Shown here: positions 16,636 through 25,399 of the stretch, piece by piece
Position numbering within the stretch: position 1 is the first letter of the stretch
How the letters are laid out: each line of letters opens with the position of its first letter
Assembly (NCBI RefSeq): GCF_007786445.1
Contig: NZ_VNJI01000010.1
Location: 62,001-126,000, forward strand
Length of the DNA stretch: 64,000 nt
Direction: 5' to 3'
Origin: Paenibacillus cremeus
GTDB taxonomy: Bacteria; Bacillota; Bacilli; Paenibacillales; NBRC-103111
Notes under the pieces: generated by a model
The model's input: the letters and a program-made list of their open reading frames with translations, nothing else
Told to the model about the DNA's origin: nothing
The model's database searches: none
Program-made: the position numbers and the translations under genes

Positions 16636-17292
16636 TTATTGAATGACTCCGCATGCAATGCGCGAGCCCGAATTGCCGGACGGATCTGTCTTATAATCGT
16701 CGGCCTTCTCATGAATGACGAGCGAGGTGCCTCCCTCTTTGAGAAGCGAGTTCGGTTGATTTTTCTCCAGTGTAACCATTTTGCTGACGAACGAGAACTT
16801 CGCTTTGCCATCCGCACCGGCCACCAGATTCGGAAGATCGCCGGCATGCGGTCCTTCCGGATTTTCTACGCCGTGTTTTTTGTGAGCCGGATTGAAATGC
16901 GCGCCCGCCGAGTCAAAATTCGGACCGACGCACTTCCCGTTCTCATGCACATGGATGCCATGGGTGCCTTCCGGCAAATTCATCGCATCCACGTCAAATT
17001 GAACCCCGCCGTTCACCTGTGTCAGCGTGGCCTTCCCAATGGATGTTCCCTTCGCGCCGAGCAAATCCACGTTCACTACGGCTGCTGGGCTTTCCTTGGC
17101 CGTCACGGACGACGAGTTCATATTCATGTTCATGTGATCCGCCGAAGCGGCATGCTCGTTGTGCTCATCAGGGCTCGTTACCGTAGCTTTGGCCCCGCCC
17201 AATCCGAGCCACGAATGCGGCTCTCCATGACATCCGCTAAGCACCAAGCTCAATGCCGCCGACAATCCAGCCATTTTTACCCACGATTTCAT
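16636..17292 (-). CDS. sodC: Cu/Zn superoxide dismutase lipoprotein
   Basis: Exported lipoprotein of 218 residues. A signal with lipobox VLSGC ends near residue 20, followed by a His/Asn-rich linker with HNEHAASADHMNMNMN that could bind metal. The enzyme domain keeps the copper ligands HVHENGKC, the bridging and zinc His residues in AGAHFNPAHKKHG and GPHAGDLPN, and the C-terminal Cys in SRIACGVI that closes the disulfide. This matches YojM/SodC proteins of Bacillales. Some YojM proteins lack a copper ligand; here both His of HVH are present. The start follows GGGAGG by 7 bases. Role: removal of superoxide outside the membrane, if active. Confidence 0.92.
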   Translation of the reverse strand: MKSWVKMAGLSAALSLVLSGCHGEPHSWLGLGGAKATVTSPDEHNEHAASADHMNMNMNSSSVTAKESPAAVVNVDLLGAKGTSIGKATLTQVNGGVQFDVDAMNLPEGTHGIHVHENGKCVGPNFDSAGAHFNPAHKKHGVENPEGPHAGDLPNLVAGADGKAKFSFVSKMVTLEKNQPNSLLKEGGTSLVIHEKADDYKTDPSGNSGSRIACGVIQ

Positions 17293-17403
17293 CGTACAAC
17301 CTCCCTATTGTTGCCTTGATTACCTCTGTTCCAAGTACAATAGATCAGTGTAACCAGAAACGGGAAGTGTAAACGTGGGGACCCTCTCAAATCGACTGCA
17401 AGC

Positions 17404-18090
17404 TTACCGTATAAAAGGATTTTTCCACTCCATCAGCATGGCATAGTTGAGAGAGTCTTCGTCCTCAAGATAGCCGGCAACGAGTTTGACAGGCGTTCGG
17501 CCGCAGCGCAGCAAAAAGCTCATCACCGGATCCCTCAGCTCTCCGGCCAGCACCGCTTCCGCATACTGCACCGCCGTCATCGTATCCGCATGCTCGTGAT
17601 AGCCAGGCAGACGTCCACCGCCGAGCAGACGCTCCAGCTTCAGTTGCACGACTACCTCGTACATCGACTGCATCAGCCATTTGCCCAGTCCCAGCTTGCG
17701 GTACATCGGTCGGACGCTAACGTCGACAATATAGAGTGTATTGCCGTCAGGCTTATGATTTCGGATATATCCGGCATCCGTAATCTCCTCCCACGTATGT
17801 TCCGCATGGGACGGGTCGAAGTCAACGACCAGCCCCGTAATCGAAGCCGCCGGCTCGCCGTCAATTTCAACACACAGCGCGCCTTCGGGGAACAAGTGAA
17901 CATGATTCGCAAGCTGCTCCTTGGTCCACCACAGCTCGGACGGAAACGGGGGCGGGAAGCTTTCCTGCTGAATTCGAATCAAACCGTCAAAATCGCGCTC
18001 CGTATAATTACGGATGACAGCCATAACCGGCTTCCCCTCAGGGCCCCGTTCGAACACATAGAGCTCTTTTCGGAAAGCATTCGATGCCAT
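17404..18090 (-). CDS. GNAT-family N-acetyltransferase
   Basis: Protein of 228 residues with a GNAT fold. The acetyl-CoA binding motif A is visible as VDVSVRPMYRKLGLGKWLMQSMYE near residues 118-141. It has extra C-terminal residues (LRCGRTPVKLVAGYLEDEDSLNYA) beyond a minimal GNAT, similar to the acetyltransferase half of GNAT/carbon-nitrogen hydrolase fusion proteins known in other bacteria. Here it is the last gene of an operon directly after the hydrolase (28-base gap), which supports a shared substrate. The start follows GAGAGGTG. The acyl acceptor is not known. Confidence 0.82.
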   Translation of the reverse strand: MASNAFRKELYVFERGPEGKPVMAVIRNYTERDFDGLIRIQQESFPPPFPSELWWTKEQLANHVHLFPEGALCVEIDGEPAASITGLVVDFDPSHAEHTWEEITDAGYIRNHKPDGNTLYIVDVSVRPMYRKLGLGKWLMQSMYEVVVQLKLERLLGGGRLPGYHEHADTMTAVQYAEAVLAGELRDPVMSFLLRCGRTPVKLVAGYLEDEDSLNYAMLMEWKNPFIR

Positions 18091-18118
18091 AAGCTCACCT
18101 CTCCCGCTTTCTACTAGC

Positions 18119-18985
18119 TTAGCTCCAATCCGTATACAAATCCGTCCGCCGGTCGCGCCAGGTCGTTACGGAGCCTTTCTCCCGCACCTCGTATAGAAGC
18201 GCCAGATCCAGATCGCCGGTGATGACCATATCTCCGTTAACTTCGCCTGCCGTCATAATGCCGCCTGGAGGAAATGGCACATCGTTCGGGGTGATGATCG
18301 CCGCCTGCCCATAGTTCCCCCGCATAAAATCAACCGTCGGCAAAGAGCCCACCGTTCCCGTCGTAACGACGTAAACCTGATTCTCGATCGTTCGCGCATG
18401 ACAAGTGTACCGAACGCGATGGAAGCCATGCCGATCATCCGTGCAGGACGGGCAAAAAATCACATCCGCCCCTTTAGCCTTCGCCATCCGCACAATCTCC
18501 GGAAATTCGATATCGTAGCAGATCAGAATGGCAATCCGGCCTTTATCCGTATCGAACACCTGCAGTCCGTCCCCTGCTGCCATGCTCCATTCTTTCACTT
18601 CCGTCGGGGTAATATGCAGCTTGCGCTGCTCCGCTACCCGGCCATCCGGATAAAACAAGTACGCCGAATTATATAATCGGCCATTTTCTTCGATGATGTG
18701 AGTACCACCGATCAGATGCATCCCCGTATCTGCTGTAAGCTTCTTGAACAGCTCCATATACTGCTCCGTAAAGCCTGGAAGTGCCTCAATCGAGAGCGCC
18801 TCTCTTGAGCCATTGCCCTTGCCGATCGACAGAAGCTGGGTAGTAAACAGCTCGGGAAACAACACAAAGTCCGCTTCGAACTCCGCCGCTGTTTTTACAT
18901 AATGCTCCACCTGCTGCGCAAACTCCTCAAAGCTATGAATCGTATGTAGATGATACTGCACTGCCGATACTCTCAGCTTACTCAC
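18119..18985 (-). CDS. Carbon-nitrogen hydrolase (nitrilase superfamily)
   Basis: Amidohydrolase of 288 residues. The Glu-Lys-Cys triad is visible: Glu in FVLFPELFTT (about 44), Lys in KLHITPTEVKEW (about 125), and Cys in AILICYDIEFPEI (about 155). The family cleaves amides such as omega-amides, ureido compounds or damaged metabolites. Its start overlaps the stop of the methyltransferase gene by four bases (ATGA), so translation is probably coupled. It is followed by a GNAT gene. In other genomes GNAT and this type of hydrolase are fused in one chain; here they are separate and in the reverse order. Confidence 0.88.
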   Translation of the reverse strand: MSKLRVSAVQYHLHTIHSFEEFAQQVEHYVKTAAEFEADFVLFPELFTTQLLSIGKGNGSREALSIEALPGFTEQYMELFKKLTADTGMHLIGGTHIIEENGRLYNSAYLFYPDGRVAEQRKLHITPTEVKEWSMAAGDGLQVFDTDKGRIAILICYDIEFPEIVRMAKAKGADVIFCPSCTDDRHGFHRVRYTCHARTIENQVYVVTTGTVGSLPTVDFMRGNYGQAAIITPNDVPFPPGGIMTAGEVNGDMVITGDLDLALLYEVREKGSVTTWRDRRTDLYTDWS

Positions 18986-19665
18986 AGACTTCCCTCTTCC
19001 TTCCCTTGACCGGTCTCATCCGGCATCTCTTCAATCGGATCAAAAAATAAAATATGCGGCTTCTTCACGCACCAGGTCGTCATCGACCGCTGGTTTGGCA
19101 CAAGCACCGTCTTGATCGGCTCCAGCAGCTGTCCATGGAGCTTTTCCGTGCAGCGCAGCAGCATGTCCTCCGTGACGAGAAACCGCTCGCTCCCATCCGG
19201 AAGGCCGTAGCGACCCGAGCCAAGCGGCCTGACCTGCTCCTCCATCCCAATGCCCGAAGCCGTACGAACAAAAAGCAGCCCCCCGGGCTTCAGCACGCGC
19301 CATAGCTCAGACACCATCTGCTGAAAGTGACTTTCATGATCGGCAAAATGCAGCACCGCGCAGGAGATGACCACGTCGAAGCTGTCGTTGGCGAAGCTCA
19401 TTTTTTCAACCGGCTCGACTCGAAACCTTTCGTTCCCTTGCAGCGCGAAATCCGCCAGCTTAACCGCATGCCGCCGGACGGCTTGCACCGCCTCCTCCGA
19501 TCGGTCCACCGCAAACACATCATAGCTTTCCCTCAAAAAGTAAATCAAGTTACGCCCCTCGCCGCAGCCCGCATCTAATAGGCGCATGCCCGGCTCGATT
19601 CGCCCCTTTTGAAGCTGATCAAACAAATAAATATCGATATGTCCGAACTGTTCGTTTACCTTCAT
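18982..19665 (-). CDS. Class I SAM-dependent methyltransferase
   Basis: Protein of 227 residues from ATG 19665, after GGAG. Motif I is LLDAGCGEGRN near residue 32, the acidic end of strand 2 is VFAVDRSEEAV, and motif IV is FDVVISCAVLHFADH, all typical of Methyltransf_11/25-type enzymes. The last part ends in a charged tail. It is the first gene of the methyltransferase-hydrolase-acetyltransferase operon. The methyl acceptor is unknown, probably a small molecule. Confidence 0.85.
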   Translation of the reverse strand: MKVNEQFGHIDIYLFDQLQKGRIEPGMRLLDAGCGEGRNLIYFLRESYDVFAVDRSEEAVQAVRRHAVKLADFALQGNERFRVEPVEKMSFANDSFDVVISCAVLHFADHESHFQQMVSELWRVLKPGGLLFVRTASGIGMEEQVRPLGSGRYGLPDGSERFLVTEDMLLRCTEKLHGQLLEPIKTVLVPNQRSMTTWCVKKPHILFFDPIEEMPDETGQGKEEGSL

Positions 19666-19785
19666 CTCTCCTGCTCCAATCACTTCCAAATCTTAGCGTT
19701 AGTGCAGTCATTATACCATTGGAATAGCAAGAAAACCACGGTTTTAAGCAAATCGAGCCGGCTTCCAAGGGGGGGCTTCTACATG

Positions 19786-19838
19786 AAAAAAGACACCCTC
19801 GACAAAGCAGCGTGGGCCGCTTTCTTACGAGGATGCCT
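19786..19838 (-). terminator. Terminator of the aldo-keto reductase operon
   Basis: On the minus strand GCATCCTCG pairs with CGAGGGTGT (two wobbles), with an inner AAAGC/GCTTT stem, then TTTTTT. It lies just after the reductase stop. A small frame over this region on the plus strand is not a gene. Confidence 0.75.
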
Positions 19839-19846
19839 TAGAGTGA

Positions 19847-20776
19847 TTACTCTACGTTTTCGAGCCAGCTCAGCTCATCGCGGGTCAGCTTGATCTCTGC
19901 CCCTTGTCGGCAGGACTCCAGCTCTTCCGGCGTTTGCGCTCCGATCAGCGCGCAGGTTGGGAACGGTTGGTTCAGCACGTAGGCAAGCGCGATCTGAATC
20001 GTGCTGACGCCCTTCTCCTCAGCGAGCTGCCCTGCACGGCGCAGGCGCTCCCAGTTGGCGTCGCTGTAGAAGACGCGAACCATATCCGCGTTGTCGCGCA
20101 CCTCCGGCGAGAATCGGCCGGTGAAGAAGCCGCGCGCTTGCGAGGACCAGGACAGCAGCGGCAGCTGCTTTTGCTCGTGATACGCGCAATCCGATGCATT
20201 CGCCGAGATGCAGCCGGCCCAGAACGGCTCCTTCGGCTTCGCAAGGCTCAGATTCGGGCTGCTGAACGTAAAGCCCTGCAGTCCGTTCTCCGCCGCGTAG
20301 TCGTTCGCTTCCTGCAGCCGCTGCACAGACCAGTTCGAGCCGCCAATCGCCTTGATCTTGCCCGCCCGGATATGCTCATTCAGCGCATCAATGATGACGC
20401 TCACAGGTACGGCTGGATCATCGCGGTGCAGTGCGTAGAGATCGATGTAATCCGTGCCGAGGCGCTCCAGGCTGTCGCTCAAGTCGCTGGCAATCGCTTG
20501 TGGATTGACGCGTGGGCCGTCGCGGTTATGATGCGCGCCCTTAGTCAAAATAACAACCTCCGACCGGTTGCCGCGGTCTTTGAGCCATTGACCGATCGCG
20601 ACCTCGCTCTCGCCGCCGCAGTAAATGTGCGCCGTATCGATTGTGTTGCCGCCAATGGCAAAGTATCCGTCCAGCACCGTGCATACCTTCTCATACACAT
20701 TCGGACGGAAAAAATCCGACCCCTGAATCAAGCATGATACCGGCTTATCCAAGCCTTCAATTTGAATGGTTCTCAT
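19847..20776 (-). CDS. Aldo/keto reductase
   Basis: NADPH-type oxidoreductase of 309 residues. TIM-barrel motifs are visible: GGNTIDTAHIYCGGESEVAIG with the catalytic Asp/Tyr (about 48), VILTKGAHHN with the catalytic Lys, TDYIDLYALHRDDP, and AIGGSNWSVQRL. The gene starts at ATG 20776, 17 bases after the oxidoreductase stop, so the two are co-transcribed and then ended by a terminator. The family reduces sugar aldehydes and ketones. With a Gfo/Idh/MocA partner and a divergent AraC gene, a sugar or polyol pathway is likely; the substrate is unknown. Confidence 0.9.
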   Translation of the reverse strand: MRTIQIEGLDKPVSCLIQGSDFFRPNVYEKVCTVLDGYFAIGGNTIDTAHIYCGGESEVAIGQWLKDRGNRSEVVILTKGAHHNRDGPRVNPQAIASDLSDSLERLGTDYIDLYALHRDDPAVPVSVIIDALNEHIRAGKIKAIGGSNWSVQRLQEANDYAAENGLQGFTFSSPNLSLAKPKEPFWAGCISANASDCAYHEQKQLPLLSWSSQARGFFTGRFSPEVRDNADMVRVFYSDANWERLRRAGQLAEEKGVSTIQIALAYVLNQPFPTCALIGAQTPEELESCRQGAEIKLTRDELSWLENVE

Positions 20777-20793
20777 CTCTCCCGGTCCCCCTC

Positions 20794-21795
20794 TTAGAGT
20801 TCTACACGACGGCGTTCTCTCGCCGAAGTGAGACAAGCGTCTACTACGCGCATATTCGCAATCGAATCCGATGCCGGATATGGCAGCGGCTCCCCGTACA
20901 TCACGCAGCGAGCGAATGCGTCCGCTTGCAGTGCATAATGATTCACCTTTGGAACCTCGACTTCCCTGCGTCCTTCTTTGGTAATAACGGCAAAGTTATC
21001 GCCTTCGTTCAGCCCTACGACATAGGCGCGAGAAAACTCAATCCGGCCGTCGGTACCGAGAATTTCCAGCGTATTACGTCCGGAGCTCCACATGCCGCAG
21101 TCGAACGTAAGGGCTACGCCGCCGGAGAACTCCAGCAAGCCCGACGCCATCATGTCCACATTGTCATGCTCTGGAGAGAAGAATGCGTGCATCGTCGCCG
21201 CCTCCGGCTCCCGTCCCAGAATCATGCGTGCTGCTGTAATCGGGTAAACCCCAACATCATACAGCGAGCCGCCGCCCATGAAGTTTTTGAAGCGGACATT
21301 GGCTTTGTTCGCTGCGCTATTGAAAGTAAACGCCCCGTGTATGCCTCGAATGTCACCAATCTCACCGGAAGCGATAATATCTCGAACCATGGCGTAACGC
21401 GGATGATAGCGGTACATGAACGCTTCGGCGAATACGACGCCCTCTTTCTCGCAAGCGGCCTTCATTTCTTCCATCTCCGCTGCGTTCAGCGCGGCCGGCT
21501 TCTCGCACAGCACATGCTTGCCTGCTTCAGCGGCGCGAATCGTCCATTCCTTGTGCAGATGGTTCGGCAGCGGAATATAGACGGCGTCGATGTCCTTGTC
21601 CGCCAGCAGCTCCTCATAGCTTCCGTAGGCTTTGGGAATGTTCAGCTTGGCAGCGGTCTCCTGCGCTTTCTCCAGTCCGCGGCTTGCAATCGCCGTGACT
21701 TCACCCGTTTCGGAAATTTGCGTTCCCGGAATTACTGAACGGATGGCAATGCCCGCACAGCCTAGTACACCCCAGCGAAGCTTCTTTGCAGTCAT
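20794..21795 (-). CDS. Gfo/Idh/MocA-family oxidoreductase
   Basis: NAD(P)-dependent sugar oxidoreductase of 333 residues. The Rossmann start is RWGVLGCAGIAIRSV, and the EKPAALNAAE motif with the conserved Lys lies near residue 95. The YDVGVYPITAARMILG region is characteristic of the branch close to glucose-fructose oxidoreductase and dimeric dihydrodiol dehydrogenase. The ATG follows AAGGAG by 10 bases. It is first in a two-gene operon with the aldo/keto reductase, divergent from an AraC regulator across 126 bases. Substrate unknown. Confidence 0.92.
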   Translation of the reverse strand: MTAKKLRWGVLGCAGIAIRSVIPGTQISETGEVTAIASRGLEKAQETAAKLNIPKAYGSYEELLADKDIDAVYIPLPNHLHKEWTIRAAEAGKHVLCEKPAALNAAEMEEMKAACEKEGVVFAEAFMYRYHPRYAMVRDIIASGEIGDIRGIHGAFTFNSAANKANVRFKNFMGGGSLYDVGVYPITAARMILGREPEAATMHAFFSPEHDNVDMMASGLLEFSGGVALTFDCGMWSSGRNTLEILGTDGRIEFSRAYVVGLNEGDNFAVITKEGRREVEVPKVNHYALQADAFARCVMYGEPLPYPASDSIANMRVVDACLTSARERRRVEL

Positions 21796-21833
21796 GTTTG
21801 TAGCGCTCCTTCTATGTATGAATTAGTATGATA

Positions 21834-21862
21834 TTGTCATTATATTTAACGTCCATTAAAAT
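21834..21862 (+). promoter_or_regulatory. Sigma-A promoter of the AraC regulator
   Basis: TTGTCA (21834-21839), a 17-base spacer, and TAAAAT (21857-21862), 60 bases before the start codon. Both boxes are one base from consensus. Confidence 0.6.
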
Positions 21863-21921
21863 GAAAATAGAAACTTTTTGCGATCAACTAACACTATTTT
21901 GTCATAGGATGGGATTCCCTC

Positions 21922-22761
21922 ATGAGACACCATAAGCAGCTCCCCACGCTAAATGATCACGAGTACTTAATTCTTCCGGAGTCCGTAGGCTGGTACTGGG
22001 ATTTCCCCGAGCATTCGGTGTATCGGGCTGCTGGATCGCTTAACAATTTCAGCATCCATTTGGTCTTGGACGGTAAAGGCTACGTGCAAACGGAGAAAAT
22101 TACGCATACCCTACAGCGCGGAGATGCTTTCTTGTATTTTCCCATGCAGGAGCAGCGGTACTGGACCAGCGACGAGGAGCCCTGGAATGTGCGGTGGGTT
22201 CATTTTTACGGCAAACCCTTAACCGACTACATGCGTGAAAAAGATTTCCATCTCTCGCCCTTGTGGACGATGCGCCAATGGAAGCCGCTGGAGCAGGCGC
22301 TTGATCAGCTGCTTACGGAGGTCGAGGAGAATGCATTTTTACAGCTGCCTCGGCTGTCTACACTCACCTATGCGGCGCTGACGGAATTCGTCGCCAATGC
22401 CATTCCGCATACCTCATCCAAAAGCATCGAGATCGATCAACGGATACTCGACCTGCTGCCGACGATGCGGAACTCCGCTTGTCAGCCCTTTGAGTTGGAT
22501 TATTGGGCGGAGCAGGCCGGGGTCAGCACATATTATTTTTGCAAATTGTTTAAAAAAGCGACCCAAATGACGCCGATGACCTTCATTACGCTAAGCCGGC
22601 TGCAGTTCAGTAAGCAGTGGCTGCTAGAGAACAAAGAGCTGACCGTTCGGGAAATCGCTCTGCAGGCAGGCTATCCCAGCGTCAGCTATTTCAATAAACG
22701 ATTTTTGGAGCAGGAGGGCATGACACCGACCGATTACCGCGAGCTGTACCACAAAGATTAA
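21922..22761 (+). CDS. AraC-family transcriptional regulator
   Basis: Regulator of 279 residues with an N-terminal cupin-like sensing domain (FSIHLVLDGKGYVQTEK, RGDAFLYFPMQEQRYW) and a C-terminal pair of HTH motifs (WAEQAGVSTYYFCKLFKKATQMTP and LTVREIALQAGYPSVSYFNKRFLEQEG), the usual order for sugar-responsive AraC proteins. It is divergent from the Gfo/Idh/MocA plus aldo/keto reductase operon and most likely controls it. The effector is not known. The start has a weak upstream GGATGGG. Confidence 0.9.
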   Translation: MRHHKQLPTLNDHEYLILPESVGWYWDFPEHSVYRAAGSLNNFSIHLVLDGKGYVQTEKITHTLQRGDAFLYFPMQEQRYWTSDEEPWNVRWVHFYGKPLTDYMREKDFHLSPLWTMRQWKPLEQALDQLLTEVEENAFLQLPRLSTLTYAALTEFVANAIPHTSSKSIEIDQRILDLLPTMRNSACQPFELDYWAEQAGVSTYYFCKLFKKATQMTPMTFITLSRLQFSKQWLLENKELTVREIALQAGYPSVSYFNKRFLEQEGMTPTDYRELYHKD

Positions 22762-22833
22762 GGAAAGCGTCACAATGTGTTACAATGGTAGCTGGTCTTT
22801 ACGTATCGGTCATTAGCTAAAGGAGTTTTGAAC

Positions 22834-25014
22834 ATGAGCAAATCATTAGTTTTGGCGGAAAAGCCCAGTGTGGCCAAGGAAATTGCCCGGGTGCTCGGCT
22901 GCCATCAGAAGCATAAGCATTACATGGAAGGACCGGACTATGTCGTCACTTGGGCTTTAGGGCATCTGGTGACGCTGGCTGAGCCTGAAGATTACGATCC
23001 AAAGTTTAAAACGTGGAATTTAGAGGACCTGCCCCTCGTACCCGACAAAATGAAGCTGAAGCTGATCCGCGAAACAACGCCGCAGTACAAAGCAATCGCC
23101 CAGCTGGCACAGCGCAGCGATTTGGCGGAGCTGATCATTGCCACCGACGCCGGCCGGGAAGGCGAGCTCGTTGCCCGCTGGATCATGGAGATGATCCGGT
23201 GGAAAAAGCCGTTCAAGCGGCTATGGATTTCGTCGCAGACGGATAAAGCGATTCGCGAAGGCTTCGCCTCGCTTAAGCCGGGCAAAGCCTACGATGCTTT
23301 GTACCGCTCGGCGGTGTGCCGTGCAGAGGCCGATTGGCTGATCGGGCTCAATATTACGCGTGCGCTGACCTGCAAGCATCAAGCGCAGCTGGCGGCTGGC
23401 CGCGTCCAAACGCCGACGCTGGCTGCCTTAATGGAGCGCGAGCGGCAAATTAAGAGCTTCCAGTCGAAGGACTACTGGATGCTGCGTGCGCAGCTTGGCT
23501 CGTTCCAGGCCGTTTGGCGAAGCGCCTCCGTACCGGACGGCCGACTGTTTGACCAAGCTGCTGCCGACAGCCTCCTGGAGCGGCTCAATAAAGCGCGCTC
23601 CGCTAAGGTGGCGCAGCTGAAGATGAACGAGAAGAGCGAGCCGCATCCGCTGGCCTACGATTTGACCGAGCTGCAGCGCGATGCGAATAAGCGCTTCGGC
23701 TTCTCCGCGAAGCAAACGTCCAATGTGCTGCAAAAGTTATACGAGCAGCATAAGCTCGTTACGTACCCGCGGACGGATTCGCGCTACTTGTCCTCGGATA
23801 TGACCGCGACGCTGCCAGGGCGGCTGGAAGCGCTCCAGGTGCAGCCCTACGGCACTCTGGTGAAGCCGTTGCTTCGCAAGCCGCTGCCGATCACCAAACG
23901 GATCGTCGACGATAGCAAGGTGTCTGATCATCATGCGATCATTCCGACTGACGAGCGTCCGCAGCTTCACGCGTTAAGCGCCGATGAGCGTAAGCTGTAC
24001 GACCTGATCGTGCGGCGGTTTATCAGCTTGTTCTACCCTGCCTTCCGTTATAACGAAACTGCCGTCACCCTTGACATCGGCGGCGAAATGTTTCATGCCA
24101 AAGGTCGGGTGACCGTCGACGCCGGATGGAAGGCCCTTCACGGCCAGCAGGATGGCCTCGGCGGCAGCGGAAGTGACTATGATAGCGACGAGGATGAGGA
24201 CAACGCCGCAGAAGACGCCGCCTCCACCAGGCAGTCGCTCCCTCCGCTTCAGGTCGGCAGCGAGCTGAAAGAGTTCCGTCTCGCACTCCAAAAGCAGTTC
24301 ACAAAGCCGCCCGGTCGCTATACCGAAGCTGCGCTGTTGACCGTGATGGAGAAGAATCATCTAGGAACACCGGCCACCCGCGCGGACATTATTGAGAAGC
24401 TGCTGCAGACCGATACAATCGAGCGCAAAATGAATACGCTCCAGCCCACCGGCAAAGGAACGCAGCTGATCGAGCTGGTGGTCCCAGAGCTTCGCTCAGC
24501 GGACCTGACCGCTGCGTGGGAGCAAGAGCTGGAGCGGATTTCCAAGGGTCAAGGCGATGCGGAGAAATTCATGACGCAAATTCGCCAGCAAACCGCCGCC
24601 ATTGTAAAGCAGGTCAAAAATAGCGACGCCGAATACAAGCCGCATAACATTACTCATTCGCGCTGCCCGGAATGCAGCCAGCCGCTGCAGGAAATCAAAA
24701 GCAAACGCGGCAAGCGTCTGGCCTGTATCAACCGGGAGTGCAGCTACCAGCGCGCGGCGGAGCCGACGATGCTGAATAAGCGCTGCCCGCAGTGCCATAA
24801 GAAGATGGAGCTTCACACCGGTAAAGCGGGTAAATACGCGCAATGCCGACCGTGCAACGTGATTGAGATGCTGAATGATTCCGCTAGCGGCGGCGGACGC
24901 GGCGCTAAGCGCCAGCAAGCACAGATGGCGAAGGAATTCAGTGATAACGTGTCGCTGTCCTCCGGTCTCGGCGATGCTCTCAAAGCCGCGCTGCAAAAGC
25001 AGGAAGAGAAGTAA
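22834..25014 (+). CDS. topB: DNA topoisomerase III
   Basis: Type IA topoisomerase of 726 residues that decatenates DNA. The TOPRIM start SLVLAEKPSVAKEIARVLGC and the ATDAGREGELVARW motif are clear; the catalytic Tyr lies in LVTYPRTDSRYLSSD (about 310), and HHAIIPTDERP follows. C-terminal zinc-ribbon-like Cys sets are CPECSQPL/CINRECSY and CPQCHKKM/CRPCN. An acidic low-complexity insert (DYDSDEDEDNAAEDAA) lies near residue 450. The ATG follows AAAGGAG by 9 bases. The gene stands alone and ends in a strong terminator. Confidence 0.95.
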   Translation: MSKSLVLAEKPSVAKEIARVLGCHQKHKHYMEGPDYVVTWALGHLVTLAEPEDYDPKFKTWNLEDLPLVPDKMKLKLIRETTPQYKAIAQLAQRSDLAELIIATDAGREGELVARWIMEMIRWKKPFKRLWISSQTDKAIREGFASLKPGKAYDALYRSAVCRAEADWLIGLNITRALTCKHQAQLAAGRVQTPTLAALMERERQIKSFQSKDYWMLRAQLGSFQAVWRSASVPDGRLFDQAAADSLLERLNKARSAKVAQLKMNEKSEPHPLAYDLTELQRDANKRFGFSAKQTSNVLQKLYEQHKLVTYPRTDSRYLSSDMTATLPGRLEALQVQPYGTLVKPLLRKPLPITKRIVDDSKVSDHHAIIPTDERPQLHALSADERKLYDLIVRRFISLFYPAFRYNETAVTLDIGGEMFHAKGRVTVDAGWKALHGQQDGLGGSGSDYDSDEDEDNAAEDAASTRQSLPPLQVGSELKEFRLALQKQFTKPPGRYTEAALLTVMEKNHLGTPATRADIIEKLLQTDTIERKMNTLQPTGKGTQLIELVVPELRSADLTAAWEQELERISKGQGDAEKFMTQIRQQTAAIVKQVKNSDAEYKPHNITHSRCPECSQPLQEIKSKRGKRLACINRECSYQRAAEPTMLNKRCPQCHKKMELHTGKAGKYAQCRPCNVIEMLNDSASGGGRGAKRQQAQMAKEFSDNVSLSSGLGDALKAALQKQEEK

Positions 25015-25041
25015 TCAGTTATAGTCCTTCGCACAACCAAA

Positions 25042-25074
25042 AAACCTGGTCCCACAAAAGTGGAGGCCAGGTTT
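25042..25074. terminator. Terminator after topB, bidirectional
   Basis: AAACCTGG and CCAGGTTT form the outer stem and CCAC/GTGG the inner one. A-run and T-run flanks serve topB and the convergent small gene. Confidence 0.8.
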
Positions 25075-25080
25075 CTTCAT

Positions 25081-25392
25081 TTAAATCAAATATTCCGACA
25101 GCCGCGGACGCACCGTCTTCGTATAGTAGTCTCGCAGCTGCTCCTTCTCCAGCTCCGTGAACTGGTATTCGCAATCTCGGTCCTCATCCTGCGGCACGAT
25201 TTGCACAATATCGCCGCTATGCGTACAGATGATTAGCGCCGACAGCTCCTCGATGCCTTCCGGCAGTTCCCCGCCTGGCGCCAACTCGAATCGCAGCGTC
25301 ACGTCCATCCATTGTGAGTCCCTCAATTCCGCCTCGGCCTGCAAATGAATGAAGCGCAGCTCCGAAACCTCGCTTGAACCATAAGTCATCAT
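25081..25392 (-). CDS. Small conserved-looking protein of unknown function
   Basis: Soluble acidic protein of 103 residues with no signal or membrane segment. I do not recognise a family. It has a beta-rich middle (WMDVTLRFELAPGGELPEG, ALIICTHSGDIVQIVPQDEDRDCEY) and a helical C-terminus with YYTKTVRPRLSEYLI. It follows the epimerase gene by seven bases, with AGGTGA before the start, so it is the second gene of that operon. The start is ATG 25392 or the next codon. Real coding is supported by codon use and the tight operon position. Confidence 0.65.
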   Translation of the reverse strand: MMTYGSSEVSELRFIHLQAEAELRDSQWMDVTLRFELAPGGELPEGIEELSALIICTHSGDIVQIVPQDEDRDCEYQFTELEKEQLRDYYTKTVRPRLSEYLI

Positions 25393-25399
25393 GCGCCGC

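Noticed and set aside
19609..19893. Plus-strand frame across the gap between the methyltransferase and the aldo/keto reductase
   Set aside because: It runs over the terminator hairpin and into coding sequence of both neighbours; no ribosome site or family pattern.
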